Below, piece by piece: positions 7,607-16,094 of a DNA stretch of 42,796 bases (positions are counted from its first letter, which is position 1; each line of letters opens with the position of its first letter). The DNA lies in the NCBI GenBank assembly GCA_002782865.1, contig PFJC01000046.1, positions 1 through 42,796 on the forward strand. Reading direction: 5' to 3'. The DNA is from Candidatus Uhrbacteria bacterium CG_4_10_14_3_um_filter_41_21 (GTDB lineage: Bacteria; Patescibacteriota; Patescibacteriia; UBA9934). A program made the translations under genes and the position numbers. The notes beneath the pieces are model-generated. The model was given only the letters and a program-made list of their open reading frames with translations. It was not told the origin of the DNA and did not search any database.

Positions 7607-8812
7607 ATGAAAATCGGAATTGTTACAAATCTTTACCCTCCATTCCAGCGCGGTGGTGCTGAATATGTTGTTGTTAGAACTGTTGAGGCATTACTTGATG
7701 CTGGCCATGAAGTATTTGTGATTACCGGAATGCCAAAAAATCCGGTTTCTGATCTTTCAACTTATGTTAGCACGCAGGAACGAGTTTATAGATTTCATCC
7801 AAGAAATATATATTTTATTTTACAGGATAACAGATATTGGTGGCCAGTTAGATTACTATGGCATATAATCGACGCATTTTGTACTTGTGGCGGAAATGAA
7901 GTAGGGCGAATTATTCAGTCAGAAAAACCAGATATAGTAATTACACATAATTTAAAAGGAATCGGAATTAGAATTCCTCAGTTTATTCAAAAAGAAAATA
8001 TTCCACATGTTCATGTAGCACATGATTTGCAATTAATTTATCCATCGGGTTTGCTTTTGGCTGGTGAAGAAAACATTACATTTTATACCAAACCATTTTA
8101 CGCAGTTTACAGAAAGGTTTGTAAATGGGCATTTGGAAAACCAGATTTAGTGATTTTTCCATCAAAGTTTTTGCAAGACGCTTATCAAAAGTATGGGTTT
8201 TTTAAGGATTCAAAAATAGAGATGATACCAAACCCAGCCCCAAAATTTGATTTGGTTGAAAAATCAGAACGCTCACAAGGATCTCTTCGATTATTGTTTG
8301 TTGGTCAGCTCGAAGATCATAAAGGAATCAAAATGCTACTATCGGCTTTTAGAAAATTTAATATTGATTCACAACTAATTATAGCTGGTGAAGGAACAGA
8401 GTTGCCTTACATTAAAAAACATATAAAAGATGATAAGCGCATAACTTATTTAGGTTATATTTCAGTGGAGCAACTTGTAAACTGCTTAGAAATTGCCGAT
8501 GCACTAGTAGTGCCTTCACTTTGTTATGAGAATTCACCAACAGTGATTTACGAGGCCTTGCAGGCAGGAATACCAGTGTTAGCAGCTGACATTGGTGGAG
8601 TAGGGGAACTAGTGGAAAATGGAAAGAATGGATTTTTGTTTAAGCCGGGCGATGAAAAAGATTTAATTGGGGCGATGAAACAAATGAATGATCAAAAAGA
8701 TCGTTTTGGAAAAATGCGCGAAGAAATCAAAAAATCCGTTGCTCCTTATAAGTTGGAGACTTATACGAATAGATTAATGGAAAAGTTGAAGGAAGTTATT
8801 GCTCAAAAATAG
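7607..8812 (+). CDS. GT4 glycosyltransferase
   Basis: The 401-residue GT-B enzyme opens with MKIGIVTNLYPPFQRGGAEYVV. The middle has LRLLFVGQLEDHKGI, which begins the donor domain, and the E-x7-E signature appears as CYENSPTVIYEALQAGIPV followed by ADIGGVGELVENGKNG. It shares the head-to-tail arrangement of the previous gene and probably adds a further sugar in the same glycan pathway. It ends 2 nt before the start of the broken HAD gene, so the operon originally continued through it. Confidence 0.9.
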   Translation: MKIGIVTNLYPPFQRGGAEYVVVRTVEALLDAGHEVFVITGMPKNPVSDLSTYVSTQERVYRFHPRNIYFILQDNRYWWPVRLLWHIIDAFCTCGGNEVGRIIQSEKPDIVITHNLKGIGIRIPQFIQKENIPHVHVAHDLQLIYPSGLLLAGEENITFYTKPFYAVYRKVCKWAFGKPDLVIFPSKFLQDAYQKYGFFKDSKIEMIPNPAPKFDLVEKSERSQGSLRLLFVGQLEDHKGIKMLLSAFRKFNIDSQLIIAGEGTELPYIKKHIKDDKRITYLGYISVEQLVNCLEIADALVVPSLCYENSPTVIYEALQAGIPVLAADIGGVGELVENGKNGFLFKPGDEKDLIGAMKQMNDQKDRFGKMREEIKKSVAPYKLETYTNRLMEKLKEVIAQK

Positions 8813-8814
8813 AT

Positions 8815-9431
8815 ATGAAGACATTAATTTTTGATTTTGATGGGACTATTGCGGATTCTTTTGGGATCTCTATTGAGGCTTATAATAAAGTAGCTCCAGA
8901 AATCTGATCTTTGCAGATACCAGATAATGATTTTGACTTGATCAGAAGTTTAGGTGCTAGCGAACTGATGAAAAGATATAAAGTTCGAAAAACACAGCTG
9001 TTTAAGTTAGCTTTAGCGTTCAGAACAGAACTCAAAGATGGGATCACAGATGCACAACCGCATAATGGTTTAAGTGATGTAATTCGTAAATTAAAAAGTT
9101 CCGGAGCCAGTTTAGGAATAATGACATCTAATTCAAAAGATAATGTAGAGAGGTTTTTAGAAGTTAACAATCTGACAAAAGAATTTGATTTTATTTATTC
9201 TGGAAAAAATGTTCTTGGTAAACATGCAGTTTTGAAAAAGATTTTAAAAAAAACACGGTTTGAAAAAAGAGGATGCGATTATCGGAGACGAGACTCGAGA
9301 TATTAGAGCGGCAAAAAAAGCTGATATTTCCAGCGTTGCTGTCACTTGGGGATTTAATAGTGTTGAAGCATTAAAAAAAATAGCCAGACTTTATAGCCGA
9401 TTCCTTTCAGGATTTATTGAATTTCAATTAG
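8815..9431 (+). pseudogene. Broken HAD-superfamily phosphatase (phosphoglycolate phosphatase-like)
   Basis: Starting at ATG 8815 the frame reads MKTLIFDFDGTIADS, the HAD motif I (DxDGT). It is interrupted by an in-frame TGA at 8905. The same frame then continues with recognisable HAD sequence (PHNGLSDVIRKLKSSGASLGIMTSNS, in part motif II) until an A-run near 9258, where an extra A shifts it. The next frame gives DAIIGDETRDIRAAKKAD (motif IV) until a second A-run near 9372, where a further shift is needed to reach PDFIADSFQDLLNFN and a TAG at 9429-9431. One nonsense codon and two homopolymer indels in about 620 bp point to a decayed gene. Sequencing error could explain the A-run shifts but not easily the TGA. 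Confidence 0.85.
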
Positions 9432-9447
9432 AAATAGCAAAACTCGT

Positions 9448-9990
9448 TCAGATTTTATTGCTTAGATTTTTGAATTTCATCAAGGGATGGATTACCACAT
9501 ATCTGGCATGGCACATCCCATTTAGGGGGTTCATATTGTGCGCTAGACAAAAGTGAACAGTTTTCCCCATAGCTCTCGCTATATCTTGATTAGTTGTTAT
9601 AAAACAGCCGTCTGTTTTTCCAGAGGCGAAGTCCATAACAAGAAGCATCTTTGAATCTTGAAAGAATTTTATCCCGATCAAATTTCTTTTATTGTCATCA
9701 ACGACTAAAAATTCATAGTCACGTAAAGTAAGTGGTCCAAACTTTAAGTTTGCTTTTCTGATGAAGCCTCTTTTATTTTCTAAGCCACCTCCAATACTTA
9801 TGTCGAGAACTTCGCATACGACTTCCGCACAAACAGCGTCGGCCAACTCTCGATTCAGCACTAAATTAAAAGTACATCCTGTATCTATGTATGCATTAAA
9901 AGAATAAGAGCCGTGGTGATCAAAAATATTACCAGAAAATTTGATTTTATGATTACTGTCTATTTTTAATGTATTTGAATTTACTTCCAT
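9448..9990 (-). CDS. Retropepsin-like (clan AA) aspartic protease
   Basis: The 180-residue protein contains a single aspartic protease signature, NAYIDTGCTFNLVL (Asp36-Thr-Gly), a Gly-rich flap-like segment (DISIGGGLENKRG), and the second hydrophobic-Gly element NLIGIKFF followed by MLLVMDF. One DTG per chain means it must act as a dimer, like retroviral and clan AA bacterial proteases. No signal peptide is visible. It begins 1 nt after the stop of the upstream 650-residue membrane protein, so the two are probably translated together. The C-terminal 50 residues contain several Cys and His without a clear metal motif. The substrate is unknown. Confidence 0.8.
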   Translation of the reverse strand: MEVNSNTLKIDSNHKIKFSGNIFDHHGSYSFNAYIDTGCTFNLVLNRELADAVCAEVVCEVLDISIGGGLENKRGFIRKANLKFGPLTLRDYEFLVVDDNKRNLIGIKFFQDSKMLLVMDFASGKTDGCFITTNQDIARAMGKTVHFCLAHNMNPLNGMCHARYVVIHPLMKFKNLSNKI

Positions 9991-9991
9991 A

Positions 9992-11944
9992 TTACCGCTC
10001 GTAAATAAACACCGTCACTGCGCCAGCGCCGACGGAAAACCAATCATCTGCCTGGTTTTTGGCGTGCTCAATAATTACATCTGCTTGCCACCAATAATCA
10101 TTTACAACAAAGAATCCTAAATCAACGCCGGCTAAATCCATGGCAGAAATCATTGTTTCTCGCGTCGGTTCATCGTCTGCCATTTCCAAAAAATAGTTAT
10201 AAAGTTCTCCGCCGGTTGGAATCGGATAATAGAAAATGTCATTGTTGTAATATTTTTTAAATCCAAACTCCTGAAGGGCGACTGATGAAACCGCTTGATT
10301 TGCCAGAACAATAAAGTCTTGATCTTTGCCGGCGCTTTCGATCGCATAGGCGACACTGATATCATCTTCGCTAACATTGAAGCCCGCCGAACGGGCGTAG
10401 TTATCATGACGTGGATAGGCGCCATAGATTTGAGCGGTCACTGCCAAAGCAAGAATGGTGATGAACGAAACAGATAAAGCTCTGGAGTTTTTAATTATTT
10501 TTGAAATTTCCGTAATCGCAATCATCGCGTGTGGAATCAAAAATATCATTGTGATTATCAGTAGTCGATCGGCGTAATTTGTTCGTTCGTACTCAATCAA
10601 AAATTCAAACTCAAGCGTCAGCGTCAAAATCAGATAGTTGATGATCCAAATTATCGCGGCGATTAGAAAGAGGTTGAGGTGGTTGGAAATCATTGAGGTG
10701 GTTGAGGTCATTGAGGTCATTTTTCGGACCACAATGAAACCGATGATTGCCAGAATTATCAAAATCCAAAGTAAGTTATCAATTATCAAATACATCCCGT
10801 CAAACCAAGTTGAAAAATTATTAGCAAAGAAAAAACCTAAGTTTAGTTGATTCCAAGCCAAGTCGGTGAGCGAAAAGTTGATTGTTAAATCTGAACTTGA
10901 TGCTTGCAAAACAAAGACAGCCGGGAGCGAGAGTGATCCAAAAATTGCGACTAAAATCAATAACCATCTATGATTTCTGACAAAAATCAAAACAACAAAA
11001 ATCGCAGCCGGAATGCCGGCTAGAGGATGAATGCCAATAGTTGTCAGCGCGATTAAAATTAAGAGCCAAGGCGGAATACTTTTGTCATTAATTAATCTTG
11101 GAATTGATAAAAAAACCAAACACGCCGTTAAGACATATGCCAGTGATTGGGGAGTGGTTGTAATGAAAGCGTCAAGTGGCAACAGAAAGATTGCCAGAAG
11201 TCCCAGTTTTGAATCTGATTTGAGTTTTGACAAACCGATCCAAGCCGAGCCTGTTATCAAAATTGCGGACAGAAAAGGAACCAGCCAAATATCAACAAAT
11301 TTTATCGGTAAAAAGAAAATTTTATTGGCAAAAAGTTCCAGCGCATACTGGCCAATGTAATAGAAAGGTTTTGGTGTAATTGTGCCAAACTCGGCAATGT
11401 GCGCGACAGTGGCGCGATGAATGAAAGGATCAAAACCGTAGCCGAGAGGATAGACAGTGGCCGCCATGGCAACGATGGAAAAGAAAATTATGGCAGTTAT
11501 CCACTTGTCGCTTTGTGACGAGTGGGGCTTTGAATTTAAAATTAAAGCTAATAAAAAAACTCCGATTCCAAGCGCAATAATTAAAATAGGATTAATGATT
11601 TCCCAAGGCGTCCTGACTGACTCCAGAATTTCAACTTTTAGTATGACCGACCACCAAGCAGAGATTGAGATCAGAATCCCCGCGATAGCGAGCCAAGCTG
11701 ATGATCCCCGTTTTTCATGACTAAAAGGAGGTGGGGATTCATTTGGTAATAAAAAATAAACCGACAAGGCGCTGGCAAAAGTGATCAGTCCAATCAATAT
11801 CAGCCACCAAGTTGTCACTTCGCTGAAATAATAAACTAAGCTTCCCAAGATTGAAATCAGACAAATGGCCGTAATAAACGCTAAAAATAGCCTAATTTCC
11901 CGATCATCATTTATCTTTTTTGTTTTAAGTGCTAATAGCGACAT
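9992..11944 (-). CDS. Large polytopic membrane protein, GT-C-like
   Basis: The 650-residue product has about 13-15 hydrophobic helices and a C-terminal soluble domain of about 110 residues (from DNYARSAGFNVSEDDISVA onward). The loop YGFDPFIHRATVAHIAEFGT carries acidic residues in a position reminiscent of GT-C glycosyltransferases, which use a polyprenyl-phosphate sugar donor on the outer membrane face. No family could be assigned with certainty. It is transcribed divergently from the phosphatidyltransferase gene, with a TATAAT box (11956-11961, minus strand) 11 nt before its ATG. A low-complexity tract (MTSMTSTTSM) in one loop comes from a GAGGT-type simple repeat. Confidence 0.75.
   Translation of the reverse strand: MSLLALKTKKINDDREIRLFLAFITAICLISILGSLVYYFSEVTTWWLILIGLITFASALSVYFLLPNESPPPFSHEKRGSSAWLAIAGILISISAWWSVILKVEILESVRTPWEIINPILIIALGIGVFLLALILNSKPHSSQSDKWITAIIFFSIVAMAATVYPLGYGFDPFIHRATVAHIAEFGTITPKPFYYIGQYALELFANKIFFLPIKFVDIWLVPFLSAILITGSAWIGLSKLKSDSKLGLLAIFLLPLDAFITTTPQSLAYVLTACLVFLSIPRLINDKSIPPWLLILIALTTIGIHPLAGIPAAIFVVLIFVRNHRWLLILVAIFGSLSLPAVFVLQASSSDLTINFSLTDLAWNQLNLGFFFANNFSTWFDGMYLIIDNLLWILIILAIIGFIVVRKMTSMTSTTSMISNHLNLFLIAAIIWIINYLILTLTLEFEFLIEYERTNYADRLLIITMIFLIPHAMIAITEISKIIKNSRALSVSFITILALAVTAQIYGAYPRHDNYARSAGFNVSEDDISVAYAIESAGKDQDFIVLANQAVSSVALQEFGFKKYYNNDIFYYPIPTGGELYNYFLEMADDEPTRETMISAMDLAGVDLGFFVVNDYWWQADVIIEHAKNQADDWFSVGAGAVTVFIYER
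10672..10720. repeat. Degenerate GAGGT simple repeat inside a coding region
   Basis: On the plus strand the tract repeats TTGAGGTGG / TTGAGGTCA units four to five times. On the coding (minus) strand it encodes the Met/Thr/Ser-rich stretch MTSMTSTTSMISNHLNL within a loop of the polytopic membrane protein. It keeps the frame open, so it is tolerated as an expansion in a loop between helices. Confidence 0.6.
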
Positions 11945-11951
11945 AATTTGC

Positions 11952-11961
11952 TATGATTATA
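11952..11961. promoter_or_regulatory. Overlapping divergent -10 boxes
   Basis: On the plus strand TTGCTATGAT contains an extended -10 (TGC-TATGAT, 11952-11957) about 13 nt before ATG 11971. On the minus strand TATAAT (11956-11961) lies 11 nt before the ATG of the membrane protein at 11944. The two hexamers share two bases, so RNA polymerase could bind only one direction at a time. No convincing -35 boxes were seen. Confidence 0.5.
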
Positions 11962-11970
11962 TCAGCTTTT

Positions 11971-12546
11971 ATGAGCAATAGGGATCCTGAAAAATTATTT
12001 CCGCACGACTACTTGATGAAATATGTTGTCAATTTGGTTCCGGATTTTGTTAGACCAAATCATTTTACTATTGCGCGAATGGTGCTTACGCCGTTTGTTC
12101 TTTGGTTATTACTTATTGAAAACTATCAATTTGGAGTACCGACATTTATTCTTGTTGCTTTTACAGATACAATTGATGGTTCATTGGCGCGCTGGCGCAA
12201 GCAGGTTACAAGTTGGGGAGCATTTTACGATCCGATCGCTGACAAAATGTTAATTGGTTCTGTCATTGTTTTGATTTTAATCCAACATGTTAATCCAATT
12301 ATTGCCATCGGTGTAATTTTACTTGAAGTACTTATGGTTTTTGGCGGCTGGTATAAACGACGACAAGGAACTGTTGTGCATGCTAATGTTTGGGGAAAAG
12401 TAAAAATGTTGTTGCAGTTTTTAGGAGTTTTATTTTTACTAATGTCTCTTTGGTTGGGTATTGATTTATTTGTTGATATTTCTGAGGGCACTTTAATTTT
12501 GGCCATAGTATTTGCAGTTATCGCACTGTTGACTTATAGCTTATGA
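11971..12546 (+). CDS. CDP-alcohol phosphatidyltransferase (PgsA-like)
   Basis: The full CDP-alcohol phosphotransferase signature D-x2-DG-x2-AR-x8-G-x3-D-x3-D is present as DTIDGSLAR...GAFYDPIAD. These integral membrane enzymes swap CMP of a CDP-lipid for an alcohol; phosphatidylglycerophosphate synthase is the most common bacterial member. Several hydrophobic helices follow. ATG 11971 (MSNRDPEKLFPHDY) is preferred because the in-frame ATG at 11953 lies inside the apparent -10 box, but 11953 cannot be excluded. The final codons overlap the next gene by 4 nt. The alcohol acceptor (glycerol-phosphate, inositol-phosphate or other) is not determined. Confidence 0.88.
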   Translation: MSNRDPEKLFPHDYLMKYVVNLVPDFVRPNHFTIARMVLTPFVLWLLLIENYQFGVPTFILVAFTDTIDGSLARWRKQVTSWGAFYDPIADKMLIGSVIVLILIQHVNPIIAIGVILLEVLMVFGGWYKRRQGTVVHANVWGKVKMLLQFLGVLFLLMSLWLGIDLFVDISEGTLILAIVFAVIALLTYSL

Positions 12547-14210
12547 AGGGTTGGAATTTGGAATTTGGAAGCTGGAATTTCAAGAAAACTGCTAGGCTAG
12601 TAATATTGGTTATTTATTTTTTATCAACTTTGTCACTCTCGGTTGGTACTTCTTTTTTTAATTCACCAGATGAAAACGCAAACTTTGTTTTTGCTGAGCA
12701 GTTTGCAAACAAACAAACTTTTAAAATTAATGATTCGATCAATTTAGAACTTGCTGGAATTGTTCATCCAAGAAGTTCGATTGCGCTTGCAGATTCGATT
12801 GTTCCGATTAGTTTCTTGGGACTTCCTTTTATTGCCGGGCTAATTGGGTCTGTTTTTGGATCAAATACCATGCTGTGGATAACTCCACTTTTGGCGCTTT
12901 TGTCAATATTAGCTTGGCGATCTTTGATATTAAAGTTTACAGATAATAAACAAATTGCAGATCTTTCCGCATTATTTTTAATGATTCATCCAGCGTTTTG
13001 GTTATATAGTGCCAGGGTGATGATGCACAACGTCGGATTTGTCGCGTTTTTAATTTTGTCACTTTGGTTTGCCTTTGTCGGGATTCGATCTTTTTGTTCC
13101 GGCTATGAGGCGATTAAAGGGGAAAAAATCCTGGATTGGTCAGGTTCAGGAATAATGCTCGGACTGGCTTTGAGTTTTCGAACATCGGAAATTATTTGGT
13201 TAACAATCATTACAATCGCCTTATTAATTGTTTACAGAAAATTTGTCAGCTGGAAAAATCTGGGCACATTTTTAATATCGTTGCTAATCGTTTTGTCAGG
13301 TTTCGGAGCTTTGAATTATTCTACCTATGGTTCGCCATTTGAAACTGGTTACACGATTAAGAAATCTGACATGATCGATTCCCCCCAGTTATGGGAGGAT
13401 CAAGAGGGGCAGATCGATGAAGTCGATGCGATCGATCACATCATTAATGTTATCCCGTTTGCAAATTATTTGTTTCCTTTTGGCTTTCACGAAAGAAATA
13501 TCATAAATAATGTTTGGGCTTACGGATTTTTGCTTTATCCATGGATGACTGTGCTGGCGATTGTCGGTTTGATATTTGTGGTTCGTGAAAAAAAGTGGCG
13601 TGAATATATTTGGATTACACTCGGTTTGTCAGTTTGGTTGGCAATTGTTTATGGTAGTTGGAAGTTTAATGACAACCCTGATGCCGGTGTTATCACGCTC
13701 GGCAATTCTTATGTCCGATATTGGTTACCGCTTTTTGTGCTTGGGTCTGCATTTTGCGCTGTTGGAGTTCAGAAGATTTCAGAATTAGCAAAAAATAAAT
13801 GGCAGATGGTCATTAAAGTGACGATCGTCATTTTAATGACCATTTCGTCAAGTATGCTCGTTTTATATGGCGAAGATGGTCTTGTAAAAACTAGACAGAG
13901 TTTGGTTGATATCCAAGTAAAACACGATATTATTATTGAACAAACATCAGAAGATTCTATAATCATTGTTGACATGGTGGACAAATATTTGTGGCCAGAC
14001 AGAAGAGTTGTTATGCCACTGCGCTCTGAATTAACATATTCATCTATTCCTAAAATGTTAGAACTAGCCGATGTTTATTATTTCGGTATTACTTTTCCAG
14101 AATCTGACATTAATTATTTAAATGATGTTAAACTTAAAAATCTCGGAGCTCAAATAGAAGAAATAGTTGAAATTGGCGACGAAACACTTTATCGAGTTAA
14201 AAATGATTAA
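12543..14210 (+). CDS. Polytopic membrane protein, GT39/GT-C glycosyltransferase-like
   Basis: The 555-residue protein has about 10-11 membrane helices. The first large loop contains NSPDENANFVFAEQ, resembling the acidic (DE) catalytic loop after helix 1 in GT-C enzymes such as PMT/ArnT, and the soluble C-terminal part is short. The donor would be a polyprenyl-phosphate sugar, which the GT2 at 3655 could make; that link is inference. The start overlaps the previous stop (ATGA). Residues 4-13 (WNLEFGSWNF) come from a GGAATTTGGAA-type repeat. It is the first of three overlapping membrane genes. Confidence 0.75.
   Translation: MKGWNLEFGSWNFKKTARLVILVIYFLSTLSLSVGTSFFNSPDENANFVFAEQFANKQTFKINDSINLELAGIVHPRSSIALADSIVPISFLGLPFIAGLIGSVFGSNTMLWITPLLALLSILAWRSLILKFTDNKQIADLSALFLMIHPAFWLYSARVMMHNVGFVAFLILSLWFAFVGIRSFCSGYEAIKGEKILDWSGSGIMLGLALSFRTSEIIWLTIITIALLIVYRKFVSWKNLGTFLISLLIVLSGFGALNYSTYGSPFETGYTIKKSDMIDSPQLWEDQEGQIDEVDAIDHIINVIPFANYLFPFGFHERNIINNVWAYGFLLYPWMTVLAIVGLIFVVREKKWREYIWITLGLSVWLAIVYGSWKFNDNPDAGVITLGNSYVRYWLPLFVLGSAFCAVGVQKISELAKNKWQMVIKVTIVILMTISSSMLVLYGEDGLVKTRQSLVDIQVKHDIIIEQTSEDSIIIVDMVDKYLWPDRRVVMPLRSELTYSSIPKMLELADVYYFGITFPESDINYLNDVKLKNLGAQIEEIVEIGDETLYRVKND
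12550..12584. repeat. GGAATTT simple repeat at the start of a CDS
   Basis: TTGGAATTTGGAATTTGGAA and a following GCTGGAATTTC reiterate a 7-mer. The tract lies just after the ATG at 12543 and is translated as the odd aromatic N-terminus WNLEFGSWNF. It looks like a repeat that landed at a gene junction, here captured as coding sequence. Confidence 0.55.
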
Positions 14211-15663
14211 ACGCCTCGCACAACTAATAATCGTTTTGATTCCAGTCACGCTTTTTGTCTGGTTGCTTGTGATTGATATTGCTCCCGGCGGTGAGTTTAT
14301 TGTTCGTCACGAAGTGGCTGAAAAATCAGCTTACATCAATTCAATTTTACCGGAAGATCGAACGTTTGGAATTCAATACAATGCTGACGGCGATGCTTTT
14401 ACAACAATCATTAACGATCCGGTTTATTTTAGCGTTCAACTGCCAAACACGGAATTTGATCAGATTGAGGTTGAACTCGAGTTTGCCAATGGCGGTCAGT
14501 CAATTATCGAGCTCGGCGGTTTGGTGGATATTTTTTCCGAAGGATATGATTTGCAACCGATTCATAATTTGATTATTGAAAATTCGGAATGGACTCGGAT
14601 TGAAGATAGCGGTGTTGTGTTACTGCAACGAGTGAGCAACTTTTTGTCGATCGACAATTTCTTGCTCAACCTACCGGATCGATCAGAAATCGCTACTTAT
14701 CAATTTGATCTTGAAAACGCTTATCGAATATCAAATTACTCAGCGCTTGGATATCAGCAAACTTTTGATGTATCGCTTCGTGGATATCATAAATATCAAA
14801 CATATATTAAAAATGAGAATTTTAATTTGGAACTTACTTACATGGACATGAATCGTACTATTGGTTCAGACGGTGGGGTAATCAGGGTTTGGAATGAGTC
14901 TGATCAGGTGATGTTTGAAACGGAATTTAAAGATGACGGAAATGAAACTGATAATCAGATTTCAAGTAAGCAATCAATTGTGATTGATAAATCTGGTTGG
15001 CCGGAAGGCGTTTACTCAGTTGAACTATCAGGAACCAGTGATATTTTTTGGCGACAAATTAAAACCTCACAGCGCTATTTAACTTTTGTAAATAAACTTT
15101 ACCTTGGCGACGATATTGGTTATTTGGCAGATTCAAAGTCGACTAGTTTTTACACAAATTCTAAAAATCTAAGCCTGGAAACATATCACGCTGACGCCAC
15201 GCAACGCGTAACACTGGGAGCTGACGAAGTTAAAATTCCTTACAGTCACGAAAAAGTAACACACACTGTAGAAGACGCTGGAGTTGTTTATGGCCACACG
15301 CCTGCGGGTGATGTGAAAATTACAGGAGATGGGAAGTTTTCGCTTTCTGCAAATTCATTTTTTGATCCGGACCCGGTTAAGTTAAATGCATTCACAAACC
15401 TTGATGCACTCGGAGTTAACTATATTATTGCAGAATATCCAGGTGTTACAGATGGTGGAGACTGGAAAACTGCAAACGCTACTTTTGATATCGCCGAACT
15501 TTATAAGTTTGATAACTCTATTAAGTTTATAATTTCTTTGCCAGCAATTACAACTTTGCAAGAAACGGTTGATGTTCATGCAATTAATGTTATATTTAAA
15601 AAAGACCCGATGAATATTTGGGAGTTTACAAAAGCGGTTTTAAAATATTTACCAGGTATATGA
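14203..15663 (+). CDS. Membrane-anchored protein with large exported domain, function unknown
   Basis: ATG 14203 (MIKRLAQLIIVLIPVTLFVWLLVID) overlaps the previous stop by 8 nt and starts a clear N-terminal membrane anchor; the ORF-track start at 14167 would add unneeded codons. The rest of the 486-residue protein is polar and beta-strand-rich (for example FNLELTYMDMNRTIGSDGGVIRV), as expected for an extracellular beta-sandwich domain. A terminal segment (LYKFDNSIKFIISLPAI) is followed by a short helical end. I do not recognise the family. Coupling to the GT-C-like protein upstream suggests a role in surface glycan assembly or display. Confidence 0.7.
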   Translation: MIKRLAQLIIVLIPVTLFVWLLVIDIAPGGEFIVRHEVAEKSAYINSILPEDRTFGIQYNADGDAFTTIINDPVYFSVQLPNTEFDQIEVELEFANGGQSIIELGGLVDIFSEGYDLQPIHNLIIENSEWTRIEDSGVVLLQRVSNFLSIDNFLLNLPDRSEIATYQFDLENAYRISNYSALGYQQTFDVSLRGYHKYQTYIKNENFNLELTYMDMNRTIGSDGGVIRVWNESDQVMFETEFKDDGNETDNQISSKQSIVIDKSGWPEGVYSVELSGTSDIFWRQIKTSQRYLTFVNKLYLGDDIGYLADSKSTSFYTNSKNLSLETYHADATQRVTLGADEVKIPYSHEKVTHTVEDAGVVYGHTPAGDVKITGDGKFSLSANSFFDPDPVKLNAFTNLDALGVNYIIAEYPGVTDGGDWKTANATFDIAELYKFDNSIKFIISLPAITTLQETVDVHAINVIFKKDPMNIWEFTKAVLKYLPGI

Positions 15664-16004
15664 ATAAAATAGCAAAAACCGGTTTTTACATTTCAATCAT
15701 CAGTTATTTTGCTTTTGCGTTTTTTGATTACTTGCGTCCCGGTTTTGTGAGTTATGTTTTTTCAGTTCACTGGTTTTTATTAGCGGCGATTATTTTTGGA
15801 ATTATATGGGCGTCAAATTTAATTTCTGAAAAAAATCAGGGAATTATTAAAAGAATTATCATCGAAATGTCGAAATTCATTATCGGCGTAATTTTATTTG
15901 TCATTATTTGGCGTGAAGGCGAAGTGTTTGGTGATTTCCGAATTCTATTGGCTTTAATTGGATTCTTGATCCCATGGATTTCAATGAAACTCTTGCGAGA
16001 ATGA
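15660..16004 (+). CDS. Small polytopic membrane protein
   Basis: ATG 15660 overlaps the TGA of the previous gene (ATGA) and is preferred over the ORF-track start at 15618. The 114-residue product is almost entirely hydrophobic, with four predicted helices separated by short basic loops (SEKNQGIIKRIIIE). It is the third member of an overlapping trio with 12543 and 14203, so it may be a subunit of the same membrane complex. No known family was recognised. Confidence 0.65.
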   Translation: MNKIAKTGFYISIISYFAFAFFDYLRPGFVSYVFSVHWFLLAAIIFGIIWASNLISEKNQGIIKRIIIEMSKFIIGVILFVIIWREGEVFGDFRILLALIGFLIPWISMKLLRE

Positions 16005-16028
16005 TGAGATTGTTGCAAAGTGAAGTTG

Positions 16029-16090
16029 TTAGCTTATAGCTTGTAGTTATTAGGTTAAGCCTAATTGCTATCAGCTAATAGCTAAAAGCT
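16029..16090. repeat. AGCT-family intergenic palindrome, copy A
   Basis: The left half reads TTAGCTTATAGCTTGTAGTT, the centre is the palindrome AGGTTAAGCCT, and the right half is AGCTAATAGCTAAAAGCT. It folds as an imperfect hairpin and ends 4 nt before the ATG of the HIT gene at 16095. Three further copies lie at 19371, 28181 and 29343. Confidence 0.75.
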
Positions 16091-16094
16091 TTAT

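Noticed and set aside
8815-8907. TGA as a sense codon (recoded genetic code)
   Set aside because: Many other genes use TGA as a natural stop at the expected C-terminus (for example 3625, 4323, 15663), and the HAD gene also has two frameshifts.
9260-9556. 98-aa plus-strand ORF as an independent gene
   Set aside because: Its first half is the continuation of the broken HAD gene (DAIIGDETRDIRAAKKAD), and its second half runs over the end of the minus-strand protease gene.
10295-11720. Several plus-strand ORFs antisense to the 650-aa membrane protein
   Set aside because: They are shadows of a long, coherent membrane-protein frame and show no domain of their own.
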